Source of the DNA: Geobacillus vulcani PSS1
Lineage (GTDB): Bacteria > Bacillota > Bacilli > Bacillales > Anoxybacillaceae
Direction: 5' to 3'
DNA length: 64,000 nucleotides
Assembly (NCBI RefSeq): GCF_000733845.1
Contig: NZ_JPOI01000001.1
Location: 1,217,501-1,281,500 of the forward strand
Shown here: positions 45,348 to 54,391 of the stretch, piece by piece
Position numbering within the stretch: position 1 is the first letter of the stretch
How the letters are laid out: every line of letters starts with the position of its first letter
Translations under genes and position numbers: made by a program
Notes under the pieces: generated by a model
What the model was told of the DNA's origin: nothing
Database searches by the model: none
What the model saw: only the letters and a program-made list of their open reading frames with translations

Positions 45348-47750
45348 TTATGGTTGGTTCGCGGCGGCGGCCGCTTCGTCATCAATGACAAACTGGCTTT
45401 TCAAATAGTTCATGGCGGCGGTGGAGATGCCGGCGTCGATCGCTTGCTGCAGCGCGACGAATTCGCGGTAAGCGTCCATTTCAAAGGCGCGGTATGGATC
45501 CTCTTGGCCATAGCTGCGCAAATGAATTCCCTCTTTTAATACATTCAGTTGATTTAAGTGGCGAATCCAGTGAGCATCGATGGTTTCAACCATCAAATGC
45601 TTAAGCCGCATGGTTTGTTCTTCGTCACACGGAAGATCGGCGAGTGCTGCTTCAAGTGATTGGTATTCGTTCCAAACGAGCTGGGCGATTTCTTGTTTTT
45701 GCTTATGACGAAGATCATCAATCAGATAGGCAAACCGGAAAAAGGCACGGCGCAGCTCGTTGTGCAATCCTTCGATGTTCCACTCTTCAAAAAAGACGTT
45801 TTCCGGACAGTAACGGTCGATCGTTTGCGTGATATAGCGATGGATGTGCTGAAGGAGCTCGGACAGCACCTCTGACTGCTTCAGCGCCAAGACGCGATCG
45901 CGCATATGGTAGATGACTTTGCTTTGTTGGTCGATCACGGTGTCCAATTTCAATAAATGCAATCGCGCCGAATAATGGGCGTTTTCGATCGTTGTTTGCA
46001 CTTTTTGGACGAACTTGATCGGGTCAGGCGACACGATGAGCCCGTTGTCATCCGTCTTGACTTTGCTTCGCCATTTTTCCAGTTCCTCTTGATCGTACAG
46101 CCGAAATAAATCATCCTCCAGCGAAATGATAAACTGGGAAGACCCCGGATCCCCTTGGCGTCCTGCTCGGCCGCGCAGCTGCATATCAATGCGATGGCTT
46201 TCATGTCGCTCTGTGCCGATGATGTGCAGCCCGCCCAGTTCCTTGACGCCTTCCCCAAGCAAAATATCCGTTCCGCGCCCGGCCATATTGGTGGCGATCA
46301 TCACTTGCCCTTTTTGCCCGGCAGTCGCGATGATGCGCGCCTCTTCTTCCTCCGTTTTGGCATTGAGCAGGTGGTGAGGGATGCCTGCTTTGGAAAACTC
46401 CGCTGATAACCGTTCCGACTGAGCGACTGACGTCGTGCCGATGAGAACGGGGCGGCCGATGGCATTCATTTTTTTCACTTCGTCAATAATTTTCCGTACT
46501 TTTGCCTCATACGTCTGGTAGACGAGGTCGTCCCAGTCGATGCGGCGGGATGGCCGGTTTGTCGGAATCGTAATAACGCGCAGCCGGTACGTTTGCCAAA
46601 ATTCTTCTTTCGACGGCGTAGCGCTGCCGGTCATCCCGGCTAGCTTCTCATACATCCGAAAATAGTTTTGGATCGTAATCGTTGCTTGGATGTCGTTTTC
46701 TTCGGTGATGTCCACGCCTTCTTTCGCCTCGATCGCTTGATGCAGACCATCGCTGAATGAGCGCCCTTCCATCACCCGACCGGTGAACGGGTCAACGATC
46801 ATGACTTTGCCATTTTTGACGATGTAATCGACATCCCGCCGCATGATAAACCAAGCGCGCAGCGACTGCATCGCATGATGGAGCAGCACGTGATGCTCCC
46901 AGTCGTATAGGTTGTCGATGCCAAACGCCCGCTCAAGTTTTTGCGCTCCTTCTTCCGTGAGAAAAATTTGCTTTGTCTCTAGCGAGCGCTCATAGTCTTT
47001 TCCTTCTTGAAATGTGCAGACGATCCGGGCCATAATCGGGAACAGCTCGGCCCCGATTCCCGATTTGTTGGCGATGATGAGCGGGGTGCGCGCTTCGTCG
47101 ATTAAAATGCTGTCGATTTCATCGATGATGGCGTAATACAGCGGGCGCTGCACTTTATCTTCGAGGCGGTACACCATGTTGTCGCGCAAATAATCAAAGC
47201 CGAACTCGGTGCCGGTGCCGTACGTGATATCAGCCGCATACGCTTCTTTTTTCTCGCTCGCCGTCATTTGCGACACATTCAGGCCGACGGTTAAGCCGAG
47301 GAAGCGGAACAAACGGCCCATTTGTTCGCAGTCCCGGCGCGCTAAATATTCGTTGGCTGTAATAATGTGGACGCCTTTCCCAAGGAGGGCGTGCAAGTAG
47401 CTTGGCAAAGTGGCCGCCAGCGTCTTTCCTTCCCCGGTCTGCATTTCGGCGATGTTTCCTTCATGCATCGCCAATCCGCCCATCAGTTGCACGTCGTAAT
47501 GGCGCAGCCCGAGCACGCGCCGGGCCGCTTCCCGGACGACGGCAAACGCCTCGGTTTTTATGTCATCGAGCGTCTCGCCGCTTTCGAGCCGTTCTTTGAA
47601 GGCAACCGTTTTTTGACGCAGTTGTTCATCGCTCAGCGAAGAAATGGTGGGTTCCCATTCATTGATTTGCGCCACCAGTTTAGCAAGACGCTGCACTTCT
47701 CGAGCGCTTTCGTCAAATAGTTGCTTTACTTTTGTCAACATATTGTCCAT
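45348..47750 (-). CDS. secA2: Accessory Sec translocase ATPase
   Basis: An 800-residue SecA paralogue. Walker A is GEGKT at residues 106-110, the Walker B region is [13 protein letters not shown], and the helicase motifs [13 protein letters not shown] and [15 protein letters not shown] are present. The C-terminal zinc-binding linker of housekeeping SecA is missing and the protein ends at [11 protein letters not shown], typical of SecA2. With slaP it should export S-layer and related wall proteins. It is divergent from tagO, with a TTATAAT-type promoter at 47797-47805. Confidence 0.95.
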   Translation of the reverse strand: MDNMLTKVKQLFDESAREVQRLAKLVAQINEWEPTISSLSDEQLRQKTVAFKERLESGETLDDIKTEAFAVVREAARRVLGLRHYDVQLMGGLAMHEGNIAEMQTGEGKTLAATLPSYLHALLGKGVHIITANEYLARRDCEQMGRLFRFLGLTVGLNVSQMTASEKKEAYAADITYGTGTEFGFDYLRDNMVYRLEDKVQRPLYYAIIDEIDSILIDEARTPLIIANKSGIGAELFPIMARIVCTFQEGKDYERSLETKQIFLTEEGAQKLERAFGIDNLYDWEHHVLLHHAMQSLRAWFIMRRDVDYIVKNGKVMIVDPFTGRVMEGRSFSDGLHQAIEAKEGVDITEENDIQATITIQNYFRMYEKLAGMTGSATPSKEEFWQTYRLRVITIPTNRPSRRIDWDDLVYQTYEAKVRKIIDEVKKMNAIGRPVLIGTTSVAQSERLSAEFSKAGIPHHLLNAKTEEEEARIIATAGQKGQVMIATNMAGRGTDILLGEGVKELGGLHIIGTERHESHRIDMQLRGRAGRQGDPGSSQFIISLEDDLFRLYDQEELEKWRSKVKTDDNGLIVSPDPIKFVQKVQTTIENAHYSARLHLLKLDTVIDQQSKVIYHMRDRVLALKQSEVLSELLQHIHRYITQTIDRYCPENVFFEEWNIEGLHNELRRAFFRFAYLIDDLRHKQKQEIAQLVWNEYQSLEAALADLPCDEEQTMRLKHLMVETIDAHWIRHLNQLNVLKEGIHLRSYGQEDPYRAFEMDAYREFVALQQAIDAGISTAAMNYLKSQFVIDDEAAAAANQP

Positions 47751-47796
47751 TCCTCTCCTAGACAGGCATGATTCACACCAAGTGCTCTAAAACCTA

Positions 47797-47805
47797 ATTA
47801 TAACA
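47797..47805 (-). promoter_or_regulatory. secA2 extended -10 promoter
   Basis: Read on the minus strand it is TGTTATAAT, a consensus extended -10, about 50 bases before the secA2 start. No good -35 is seen. Confidence 0.6.
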
Positions 47806-47934
47806 CAAGATGCTTCGTGTAGAGAGAAGATGTAAAATGTGGAATCGTCCGTCGGATTGGCGCTCGGAGTTTCTCACGGCAAGGGGGAAAAGAAATTTTC
47901 CATCCTTGGGGACAAAAAGCGGTGTAAAAAAAGA

Positions 47935-47962
47935 TTGATTTACTCATCGTATATGGTAACAT
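47935..47962 (+). promoter_or_regulatory. tagO promoter
   Basis: TTGATT (47935-47940) and TAACAT (47957-47962) with a 16-base spacer and TGG before the -10. It is 49 bases upstream of ATG 48011. Confidence 0.55.
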
Positions 47963-48010
47963 AAAGATGATGTGTGTTTCCGCGATTTTATAAGGCCAAG
48001 GTGATTGCAC

Positions 48011-49093
48011 ATGAATATGGAAGCATTTGCCGCATGTTTGGCTTCGTTTATCACAGTATTGGTCATCACCCCGTTCGTGATCAAGCTCGCCATCAAAATG
48101 GGCGCGGTTGATCGGCCGAACGGGAGGAAAGTGCATACAAAAGTCATGCCAAGGCTTGGCGGATTGGCTATTTTTATTGGTGTGGCCATCGGCTATTTTG
48201 TCGGTGGGGTGTATAAAGAGCAAGTGACGGGGATGACGGTCGGCGCCATCATCATCGTGCTCGTCGGGATGCTTGACGATTTGTACGAGCTGTCGCCGAA
48301 AGTGAAGCTGGCCGGACAGTTGCTGGCGGCGTTCGTCGTTGTCGCTTCCGGGCTGAAGGTCGATCTTTTGACCGTCCCGTTTGTCGGCACGTTTGAGTTG
48401 GGGCTGTGGAGCTACCCGATTACGATATTTTGGATTGTGGCGATTACGAACGCCATCAACTTGATCGACGGGTTGGATGGGTTGTCCGCAGGCATTTCCG
48501 CCATTGGGATTGCGGCCATTGCCGTCATGGCGGGCATGGCGGGCAAAATGCTCATTTTCACGCTCTGCTTGATCATCTTGGGCAGCGTCATCGCTTTCTT
48601 GTTTTACAACTTCCACCCGGCGAAAATTTTCATGGGGGATACCGGCGCGTTGTTTTTAGGTTATGCCATTTCCGTTCTGTCGGTGCTAGGCCTTTACAAA
48701 AGCGTGACGCTCTTCAGCTTCGTCGTTCCGGTGATCATTTTGGGCGTGCCGATTTTCGATACGACGTTTGCCATTATCCGCCGCATTGTGAACAAGCGGC
48801 CGATCTCGGCGCCCGATAAGTCGCATCTTCATCATCGGTTGCTCGCTCTTGGTTTTTCGCACCGCAACACGGTCTTGTTGATTTATGCGTTTGGCTTGAT
48901 GTTTGCGGTCAGCGCTATTTTGTTCTCCGCCTCGACGTTATGGCAGTCCATTCTCATCGTTTTTGCCTTGATCGTCTTCGGGGAACTGCTGGCTGAGCTG
49001 ATCGGCTTGGTCAATGACCAGTACAAGCCGTTTATGACTTTTATTCGCAAGTTGCTTCGGGGAAGCCGAAAAGTATACGGAAATGACCGATAA
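48011..49093 (+). CDS. tagO: Undecaprenyl-phosphate GlcNAc-1-phosphate transferase
   Basis: A 360-residue polytopic enzyme of the MraY/WecA/TagO family. It transfers GlcNAc-1-phosphate to undecaprenyl phosphate, the first step of teichoic acid and SCWP chains. The motifs are DRPNGRKVHTKVMPRLGG, VGMLDDLYELSPK, NAINLIDGLDGLSAG, NFHPAKIFMGDTGALFLGY and the His-rich loop PDKSHLHHRLLALGFSH. ATG 48011 follows aaggtgatt; TTG 48005 is less likely. It has its own promoter and a terminator, so it is a single-gene unit ahead of the SCWP operon. Confidence 0.95.
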   Translation: MNMEAFAACLASFITVLVITPFVIKLAIKMGAVDRPNGRKVHTKVMPRLGGLAIFIGVAIGYFVGGVYKEQVTGMTVGAIIIVLVGMLDDLYELSPKVKLAGQLLAAFVVVASGLKVDLLTVPFVGTFELGLWSYPITIFWIVAITNAINLIDGLDGLSAGISAIGIAAIAVMAGMAGKMLIFTLCLIILGSVIAFLFYNFHPAKIFMGDTGALFLGYAISVLSVLGLYKSVTLFSFVVPVIILGVPIFDTTFAIIRRIVNKRPISAPDKSHLHHRLLALGFSHRNTVLLIYAFGLMFAVSAILFSASTLWQSILIVFALIVFGELLAELIGLVNDQYKPFMTFIRKLLRGSRKVYGNDR

Positions 49094-49104
49094 ATAGCAA
49101 AGGG

Positions 49105-49140
49105 GCCGTTTGTGTCATAAAAGGGACAAACGGCTTTTTT
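49105..49140 (+). terminator. tagO terminator
   Basis: GCCGTTTGT (49105-49113) pairs with ACAAACGGC (49126-49134), followed by six T residues. Confidence 0.88.
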
Positions 49141-49239
49141 CAGGAATTGTCCTTCTCTGGAAAATTATACCCTTCTTTTTTATTGTTTATGCAGCTTGTG
49201 CCATTCCTTCGCTCATTTTTTACGGCAAGGCCAAGATTG

Positions 49240-49290
49240 CCACAAAACTGTCATTATATATTGTCACAAATGTGATAAACTAAACATGTT
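49240..49290 (+). promoter_or_regulatory. Upstream region of the SCWP operon with a short palindrome
   Basis: TCACAAATGTGA (49264-49275) is a perfect palindrome with 5-base arms, overlapping a possible extended -10 TGATAAACT (49273-49281). It might be an operator; the regulator is unknown. This is the only visible promoter candidate for the gene series 49327-62043. Confidence 0.35.
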
Positions 49291-49326
49291 TATTCTATAT
49301 ATTTTTTGGATTTGGAGGAACTTGCG

Positions 49327-50445
49327 ATGAACGTGCCAATGTTGGATTTGAGCGAACAGTATGAACAATTGAAGCCGGAGATCATGCGTGTATTGGACGA
49401 GGTGATGCGTTCTTCCCGCTTTATTTTAGGGGACTATGTAAAGAAAATGGAAGCGGAAATTGCCGCCTACAGCCGGGCGAAACACGGAATCGGCTGCGGC
49501 AACGGAAGCGATGCGATACATATTGCTTTGCAAGCGGCCGGCGTCGGCCCAGGGGACGAAGTCATTACCACATCGTTTACGTTTTTTGCGACAGCTGGAG
49601 CCATCGCGCGGCTTGGCGCCAAACCGGTGTTTGTCGATATCGATCCGGTGACGTTCAACATCGATCCTGCGCAAATCGAAGCCGCGGTAACAGAGAAAAC
49701 GAAAGCCATCATCCCGGTGCATTTATACGGGCAAATGGCGGATATGGAGGCGATCGTTGCGATTGCCAAGCGGCATGGATTGGTTGTCATTGAGGACGCC
49801 GCCCAGGCCATCGGCGCGAAATACCAAGGGAAATGCGTTGGCGAGCTGGGGACGGCAGCGACGTACAGCTTCTTCCCGACGAAAAACTTGGGCGCCTACG
49901 GGGATGGCGGCATGATCATTACGAACGATGATGAATTGGCGGAAAAATGCAGGGTGATCCGCGTTCACGGCAGCAAGCCGAAATATTACCATCATGTGCT
50001 TGGCTACAACAGCCGTCTCGATGAGATGCAAGCGGCGATTTTAAGCGTCAAATTCCCGCATCTGGATCGTTGGACGGAACAGCGGCGCCAGCATGCGGCG
50101 ACGTATACGCGCCTGCTGCAGGAGGCGGTCGGCGACCTTGTCGTGACGCCGAAAGAGGTCGAGGGGCGCTATCATGTGTTCCATCAATACACGATTCGCG
50201 TGCCGAAGCGCGACGAGCTGCAGGCGTTTTTGAAAGAACAGGGGATCGCGACGATGGTGTACTATCCGTTGCCGTTGCATTTGCAGCCGGTGTTTGCTTC
50301 GCTCGGGTATAAGGAAGGGCAGTTGCCGGAGGCGGAAAAGGCAGCGAAAGAAGCGCTGTCGCTCCCGATGTTCCCAGAGCTGAAAGAGGAGCAGCAACAA
50401 TACGTCGTGGAGAAAATCGCGGAATTTTACCGTCATTTCGTTTGA
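49327..50445 (+). CDS. DegT/DnrJ/EryC1-family aminotransferase, WbpE-type
   Basis: A 372-residue PLP enzyme. The family start NVPMLDLSEQYEQLKPE, the cofactor site HLYGQMADM...VIEDAAQAIGA, the Schiff-base Lys in SFFPTKNLGAYGDGGM and HHVLGYNSRLDEMQAAIL are clear. In the WbpABDEI pathway WbpE aminates the 3-keto intermediate made by WbpB, giving UDP-GlcNAc(3NH2)A. All partner enzymes are encoded in this operon, which supports this specificity. ATG 49327 follows tggagga; TTG 49306 is not needed. Confidence 0.9.
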   Translation: MNVPMLDLSEQYEQLKPEIMRVLDEVMRSSRFILGDYVKKMEAEIAAYSRAKHGIGCGNGSDAIHIALQAAGVGPGDEVITTSFTFFATAGAIARLGAKPVFVDIDPVTFNIDPAQIEAAVTEKTKAIIPVHLYGQMADMEAIVAIAKRHGLVVIEDAAQAIGAKYQGKCVGELGTAATYSFFPTKNLGAYGDGGMIITNDDELAEKCRVIRVHGSKPKYYHHVLGYNSRLDEMQAAILSVKFPHLDRWTEQRRQHAATYTRLLQEAVGDLVVTPKEVEGRYHVFHQYTIRVPKRDELQAFLKEQGIATMVYYPLPLHLQPVFASLGYKEGQLPEAEKAAKEALSLPMFPELKEEQQQYVVEKIAEFYRHFV

Positions 50446-50551
50446 TCGTCCAACCTGTCAAAGGAAACGTCACTTGCGCACAGCAATGGCGTTTTCTTTG
50501 GCGTTCGATCATTTGTTTTGTTCACAACACTTTGTTATTTTATGATAAGGG

Positions 50552-51301
50552 ATGGTGGCCGGATTGACGGCGGAAAAACGACCGTTTGTGCTATACGAAT
50601 ATTTGCGCTTTTTTTGGCAACGAAAATGGTGGTTTCTTCTCGTTCCGCTTGCGACGATCGTGTTGACCGTCATGGCAGGGAGGCTTTTGTTGCTGGGGGA
50701 GAAGTATACGGGGAAAGCAGTCGTGTTTACGGGATCAATTGACGTAAAAGAGTTGACGGATCCGAAAAATATAGAAGCGAAGTTTCCTGAGGTGAAAAAC
50801 TTGGACGTCGTCGTTCCTGAAGAACAGTACGTGCAAATCACAGTCAAAGGCGACGATGAACAAGACGTGAGCCGGGAATTGAAGCATGTGGTGTCGGAAT
50901 ACAGCCAGGAGCTCGAGCGCCATTCACAAGAACGGATTGATGTCACCACGAAATACTTGCATGCGTTGGAAGAACGGGAGCGCGCATTGCAGCAAAAAGT
51001 CGATTATTATAGCGAACAAGTCCAGTCGGGCCGCTTGAATCCAGAACAGCTCGATGACATCAGTGACTTGTTGGTTGAGTCGGAAAACAATTTGACCGAA
51101 GTGATGGAGCGCGTCAATCGCATCCGCGGCAATCTTGTCTTTTACGAAAAACCAGCCGTATTGTCGGAAACGGTGGCGAAATCGAAAACGTATACCGGGC
51201 AGCTTGCGGCGATCGGCCTTGTCCTCGGCCTGTTTTTGACGGTCGTTTGGCTGACGCTTTGGAAGTATATATTGGACGCGAGGAGGTACTATTCTTCATG
51301 A
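50552..51301 (+). CDS. Wzz-like chain-length protein of the SCWP operon
   Basis: A 249-residue membrane protein with helices at about 26-45 and 217-238 and a coiled-coil outer part (ELKHVVSEYSQELERHSQ; ALEERERALQQKVDYYSEQ). This topology is that of Wzz proteins, though the Pro-rich motif is poor. It would control SCWP chain length with the Wzy at 56944. The start is uncertain: ATG 50552 sits directly on aaggg, so TTG 50564 may be the real one. It overlaps the next gene by ATGA. Confidence 0.75.
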   Translation: MVAGLTAEKRPFVLYEYLRFFWQRKWWFLLVPLATIVLTVMAGRLLLLGEKYTGKAVVFTGSIDVKELTDPKNIEAKFPEVKNLDVVVPEEQYVQITVKGDDEQDVSRELKHVVSEYSQELERHSQERIDVTTKYLHALEERERALQQKVDYYSEQVQSGRLNPEQLDDISDLLVESENNLTEVMERVNRIRGNLVFYEKPAVLSETVAKSKTYTGQLAAIGLVLGLFLTVVWLTLWKYILDARRYYSS

Positions 51302-52311
51302 TCCGTTTTGCCATTGTCGGCATGGGGCATATCGCGAAAAAACATATCGATGCCATTGAAAAGGCGGACGGCGCTGAGCTGGCGGCCGTGTGCGACACGA
51401 ACCCGGAACGGCTGCGCGACGTGTCGGATGTTCCTGTTTACACTGACATGGAGACGATGTTGAAGGAGAACGAACAGATCGATGTCGTCAACATTTGTGT
51501 TCCGTCCGGATTGCATGCGCCGTTGACCAAGTTGGCGGCCCGTTATCGCCGTCATATCATTGTGGAAAAGCCGATGGCGCTCCGCACGAGCGACGCTGAA
51601 GAGATGATCCGGGCGGCGAAAGAATACGACGTGAAGCTCGCGGTCGTTCATCCGAACCGCTTCCGTCCGGCCATTCGGAAGCTGAAAGAGGCGATGGAGC
51701 ACGGGATGTTCGGAAAACTGAGCCACGCGAACGCCACGGTGCGCTGGAATCGAAATCAAGCCTATTACGATCAGGCGGCGTGGCGAGGGACGAAAGCGTT
51801 CGATGGCGGCGTCTTGATGAACCAAGCGATTCACAATTTGGATTTGCTGCTTTGGTTGATGGGGCCGGTCAAGGCGGTGCAAGCGATGGCGGCGACCCGT
51901 CTGCGCAAGATTGAGACGGAAGACGTCGCGGCGGCGGTTGTGGAGTTTGAAAGCGGAGCGCTTGGCGTCATCGAGGCAGCGACGACGATTTACCCGCAAA
52001 ACTTAGAGGAATCGATCGCCATTTTCGGCGAAACGGCATCAGTGAAAATCGGCGGCCGGACGGCGAACTTTATCGAAACGTGGGAAGCGGAAGGCGTCAG
52101 TGAGGAAGAGCGAGCAAAGCTCATCGATGAGATCAACGCCGACCCGTTTGGCAAGCCGGGGCACCAATGGATCATTGAAGATATGGTGCAAGCGATTCGC
52201 GAAAACCGCGAGCCGATCGTCAATGGTTGGGACGGACTGGCTCCTGTTCGGCTGATCGAAGCCATTTTGCGTTCGGCGGAAACCGGGACAAGAGTGCAAT
52301 TATCTGAGTAA
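51298..52311 (+). CDS. Gfo/Idh/MocA oxidoreductase, WbpB-type
   Basis: A 337-residue NAD-dependent sugar oxidoreductase. The Rossmann start is FAIVGMGHIAKKHIDAIEKA; the family motif HIIVEKPMALRTSDAEEM (with EKP) and the catalytic region FDGGVLMNQAIHNLDLLLWL follow. WbpB oxidises C3 of UDP-GlcNAcA before transamination by WbpE. Start ATG 51298 has gaggagg upstream; translation is coupled to the Wzz-like gene. Confidence 0.92.
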   Translation: MIRFAIVGMGHIAKKHIDAIEKADGAELAAVCDTNPERLRDVSDVPVYTDMETMLKENEQIDVVNICVPSGLHAPLTKLAARYRRHIIVEKPMALRTSDAEEMIRAAKEYDVKLAVVHPNRFRPAIRKLKEAMEHGMFGKLSHANATVRWNRNQAYYDQAAWRGTKAFDGGVLMNQAIHNLDLLLWLMGPVKAVQAMAATRLRKIETEDVAAAVVEFESGALGVIEAATTIYPQNLEESIAIFGETASVKIGGRTANFIETWEAEGVSEEERAKLIDEINADPFGKPGHQWIIEDMVQAIRENREPIVNGWDGLAPVRLIEAILRSAETGTRVQLSE

Positions 52312-52327
52312 GAAAGGAATGAGAAGA

Positions 52328-53641
52328 ATGAACTACGCGGAACGGCTGTTGCAAAAGTTTGAGAAACGCGATGCGGTGATCGGCGTGGTTGGGCTTGGCT
52401 ACGTCGGGCTGCCGCTGGCAGTCGAAAAAGCAAAAGCAGGGTTTCATGTCATCGGCTTTGACATCCAACAAAGCCGTGTCGATCAAGTGAACAATGGAAT
52501 CAACTACATTGGCGATGTCGTCGATGAAGATCTGCATGAAATGGTCAAACAAGGACGGCTGGTGGCGACGACCGATTACGCCCGGATCGCGGAAGTCGAT
52601 GCCGTGGCGATCGCGGTGCCGACCCCGCTCGATGCGCATCACCAGCCGGATACGTCGTACGTTGAAAACTCGGCGAAGGAAATCGCGAAATATGCCCATG
52701 AGGGGATGCTCGTCGTTTTGGAATCGACCACCTATCCAGGCACGACGGAAGAAATTGTGAAGCCGGCGCTGGAGCAAAAAGGACTTGTCGTCGGGGAAAC
52801 GGTGTTCGTCGCCTATTCGCCGGAGCGGGTGGACCCGGGCAACAAGCAGTTTAAGACGAAAAATACGCCGAAAGTCGTCGGCGGCGTGACAAAGACGTGC
52901 ACGAAAGTGGCGGCGGCGATGTATCGAGCCGTGCTTGAAGGCGATGTCCATGAAGTGTCGAGTCCAGCGGTGGCGGAAATGGAGAAAATTTTTGAAAACA
53001 CGTTCCGCCATATCAACATTGCGTTAGCGAACGAAATGGCCATTTTGTGCGAACGGATGGGCATTGATGTCTGGGAAGTCATCGATGCAGCGAAAACGAA
53101 GCCGTATGGATTTATGGCGTTTTATCCGGGACCGGGGCTTGGCGGCCACTGCATTCCGATCGACCCGTTTTATTTGACATGGAAAGCGCGCGAATACAAC
53201 TACCATACGCGCTTGATCGAGCTGGCTGGCGAAATCAACAACGCCATGCCGGAATATGTCGTCAACCGCGCGATGCTCATTTTGAACGAAGAAGGGAAGG
53301 CGCTGCGCGGTTCGAAAGTGACGGTGCTCGGCGTCGCCTACAAAAAAGATATTGATGATGTGCGCGAATCGCCAGTGTTGAAAATCGTCGAGCTGCTCGA
53401 GCAATACGGAGCGGAGTTTGCGGTCGTCGACCCGTATGTTCCGTCGTTCCGGGCGTGCAACCGGGTGGTGGAGACGGTCGAGCTGACGCCGGAATTGCTG
53501 GAGCAGTCGGATCTTGTCTTGATTGCGACCGACCATTCCAACATCGACTATGAAATGGTCGCTCGTCACAGCCGCGTCGTGTTTGACACACGCAACGCCA
53601 TGAAAGATGTGTCGAAACCAGCCAAATACGTCAAATTGTAA
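52328..53641 (+). CDS. UDP-N-acetylhexosamine 6-dehydrogenase, WbpA/WecC-type
   Basis: A 437-residue dehydrogenase making a uronic acid from UDP-GlcNAc (WbpA) or UDP-ManNAc (WecC). Motifs: IGVVGLGYVGLPLAVE, VAIAVPTPL, LESTTYPGTTEE, YSPERVDPGN, the substrate loop AFYPGPGLGGHCIPIDPFYL with catalytic Cys, and GVAYKKDIDDVRESP. In this operon the WbpA reaction (UDP-GlcNAc to UDP-GlcNAcA) is the one needed. Start ATG 52328 fits aaagga 9 bases upstream better than ATG 52319. Confidence 0.93.
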   Translation: MNYAERLLQKFEKRDAVIGVVGLGYVGLPLAVEKAKAGFHVIGFDIQQSRVDQVNNGINYIGDVVDEDLHEMVKQGRLVATTDYARIAEVDAVAIAVPTPLDAHHQPDTSYVENSAKEIAKYAHEGMLVVLESTTYPGTTEEIVKPALEQKGLVVGETVFVAYSPERVDPGNKQFKTKNTPKVVGGVTKTCTKVAAAMYRAVLEGDVHEVSSPAVAEMEKIFENTFRHINIALANEMAILCERMGIDVWEVIDAAKTKPYGFMAFYPGPGLGGHCIPIDPFYLTWKAREYNYHTRLIELAGEINNAMPEYVVNRAMLILNEEGKALRGSKVTVLGVAYKKDIDDVRESPVLKIVELLEQYGAEFAVVDPYVPSFRACNRVVETVELTPELLEQSDLVLIATDHSNIDYEMVARHSRVVFDTRNAMKDVSKPAKYVKL

Positions 53642-53658
53642 GCGAAGGAGACGAAACG

Positions 53659-54390
53659 ATGCATATTGTCGATCCCTCTGTTGTTTGCGGTGAACGTGTC
53701 GAAATCGGCCATTTCACTGTCATCGAGGCGAATGTAAAAATCGGGAATGACGTTAAAATCGGCCATCGCGTCACGATTCACGAAGGAACGGTCATTGGGG
53801 ACGGCGTGACGATCGCCGACGGCGCGGTGCTCGGCAAACCGCCGAAGCCGGCGAAAACGAGCACCGTCAAGCTGTCGGGTGAGCTGCCGCCGCTTGTCAT
53901 TGGCGACCATTGCACGATCGGCGCCAATGCTGTCATCTATCGAGGAGCGACGATCGGCGCCTACACATTGATCGCTGATTTGGCGAGCGTGCGCGAAAAC
54001 GTGCACATCGGCCAATATGTGATCGTCGGGCGCGGGGTGTGCGTCGAAAACCACGTCCAAATCGGCGATCGGACGAAAATCCAGTCGAACTCCTACATCA
54101 CGGCTTACACGACGATCGAAGATCATGTGTTCATCGCCCCGTGCGTCACGACGACCAACGACAACTACATGGGGCGGACGGAGGAGCGATTTGCGAAAAT
54201 CAAAGGGGCGACCATCAAGCGCGGAGCGCGTGTTGGGGGCGGAGCGATTTTGCTGCCGGGCGTGACGGTGGCGGAAGAAACGTTCGTCGCCGCCGGAGCG
54301 CTCGTTACGAAAGATACGGAACCGAAAACCGTCGTCAAAGGATTCCCGGCGCGTTTCAGCAAAATGGTGGACGAGCGGGAGTTGTTGTAA
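53659..54390 (+). CDS. Hexapeptide-repeat N-acetyltransferase, WbpD-type
   Basis: A 243-residue left-handed beta-helix acyltransferase. Many isoleucine-patch hexapeptides are visible (IGHFTVIEANVKIGNDVKI, IGDGVTIADGAVLG, CTIGANAVIYRGATIG). The C-terminal part AFIAPCVTTTNDNYMGR-like segment and VAAGALVTKDTEPKTVVKG is typical of WbpD and WlbB. It would acetylate the 3-amino group to give UDP-GlcNAc3NAcA. It is about 50 residues longer than WbpD owing to extra N-terminal coils. Confidence 0.9.
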   Translation: MHIVDPSVVCGERVEIGHFTVIEANVKIGNDVKIGHRVTIHEGTVIGDGVTIADGAVLGKPPKPAKTSTVKLSGELPPLVIGDHCTIGANAVIYRGATIGAYTLIADLASVRENVHIGQYVIVGRGVCVENHVQIGDRTKIQSNSYITAYTTIEDHVFIAPCVTTTNDNYMGRTEERFAKIKGATIKRGARVGGGAILLPGVTVAEETFVAAGALVTKDTEPKTVVKGFPARFSKMVDERELL

Positions 54391-54391
54391 A

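Noticed and set aside
47798..48616. Minus-strand frame of 272 codons across the tagO promoter
   Set aside because: It is antisense to tagO and crosses the divergent promoter region.
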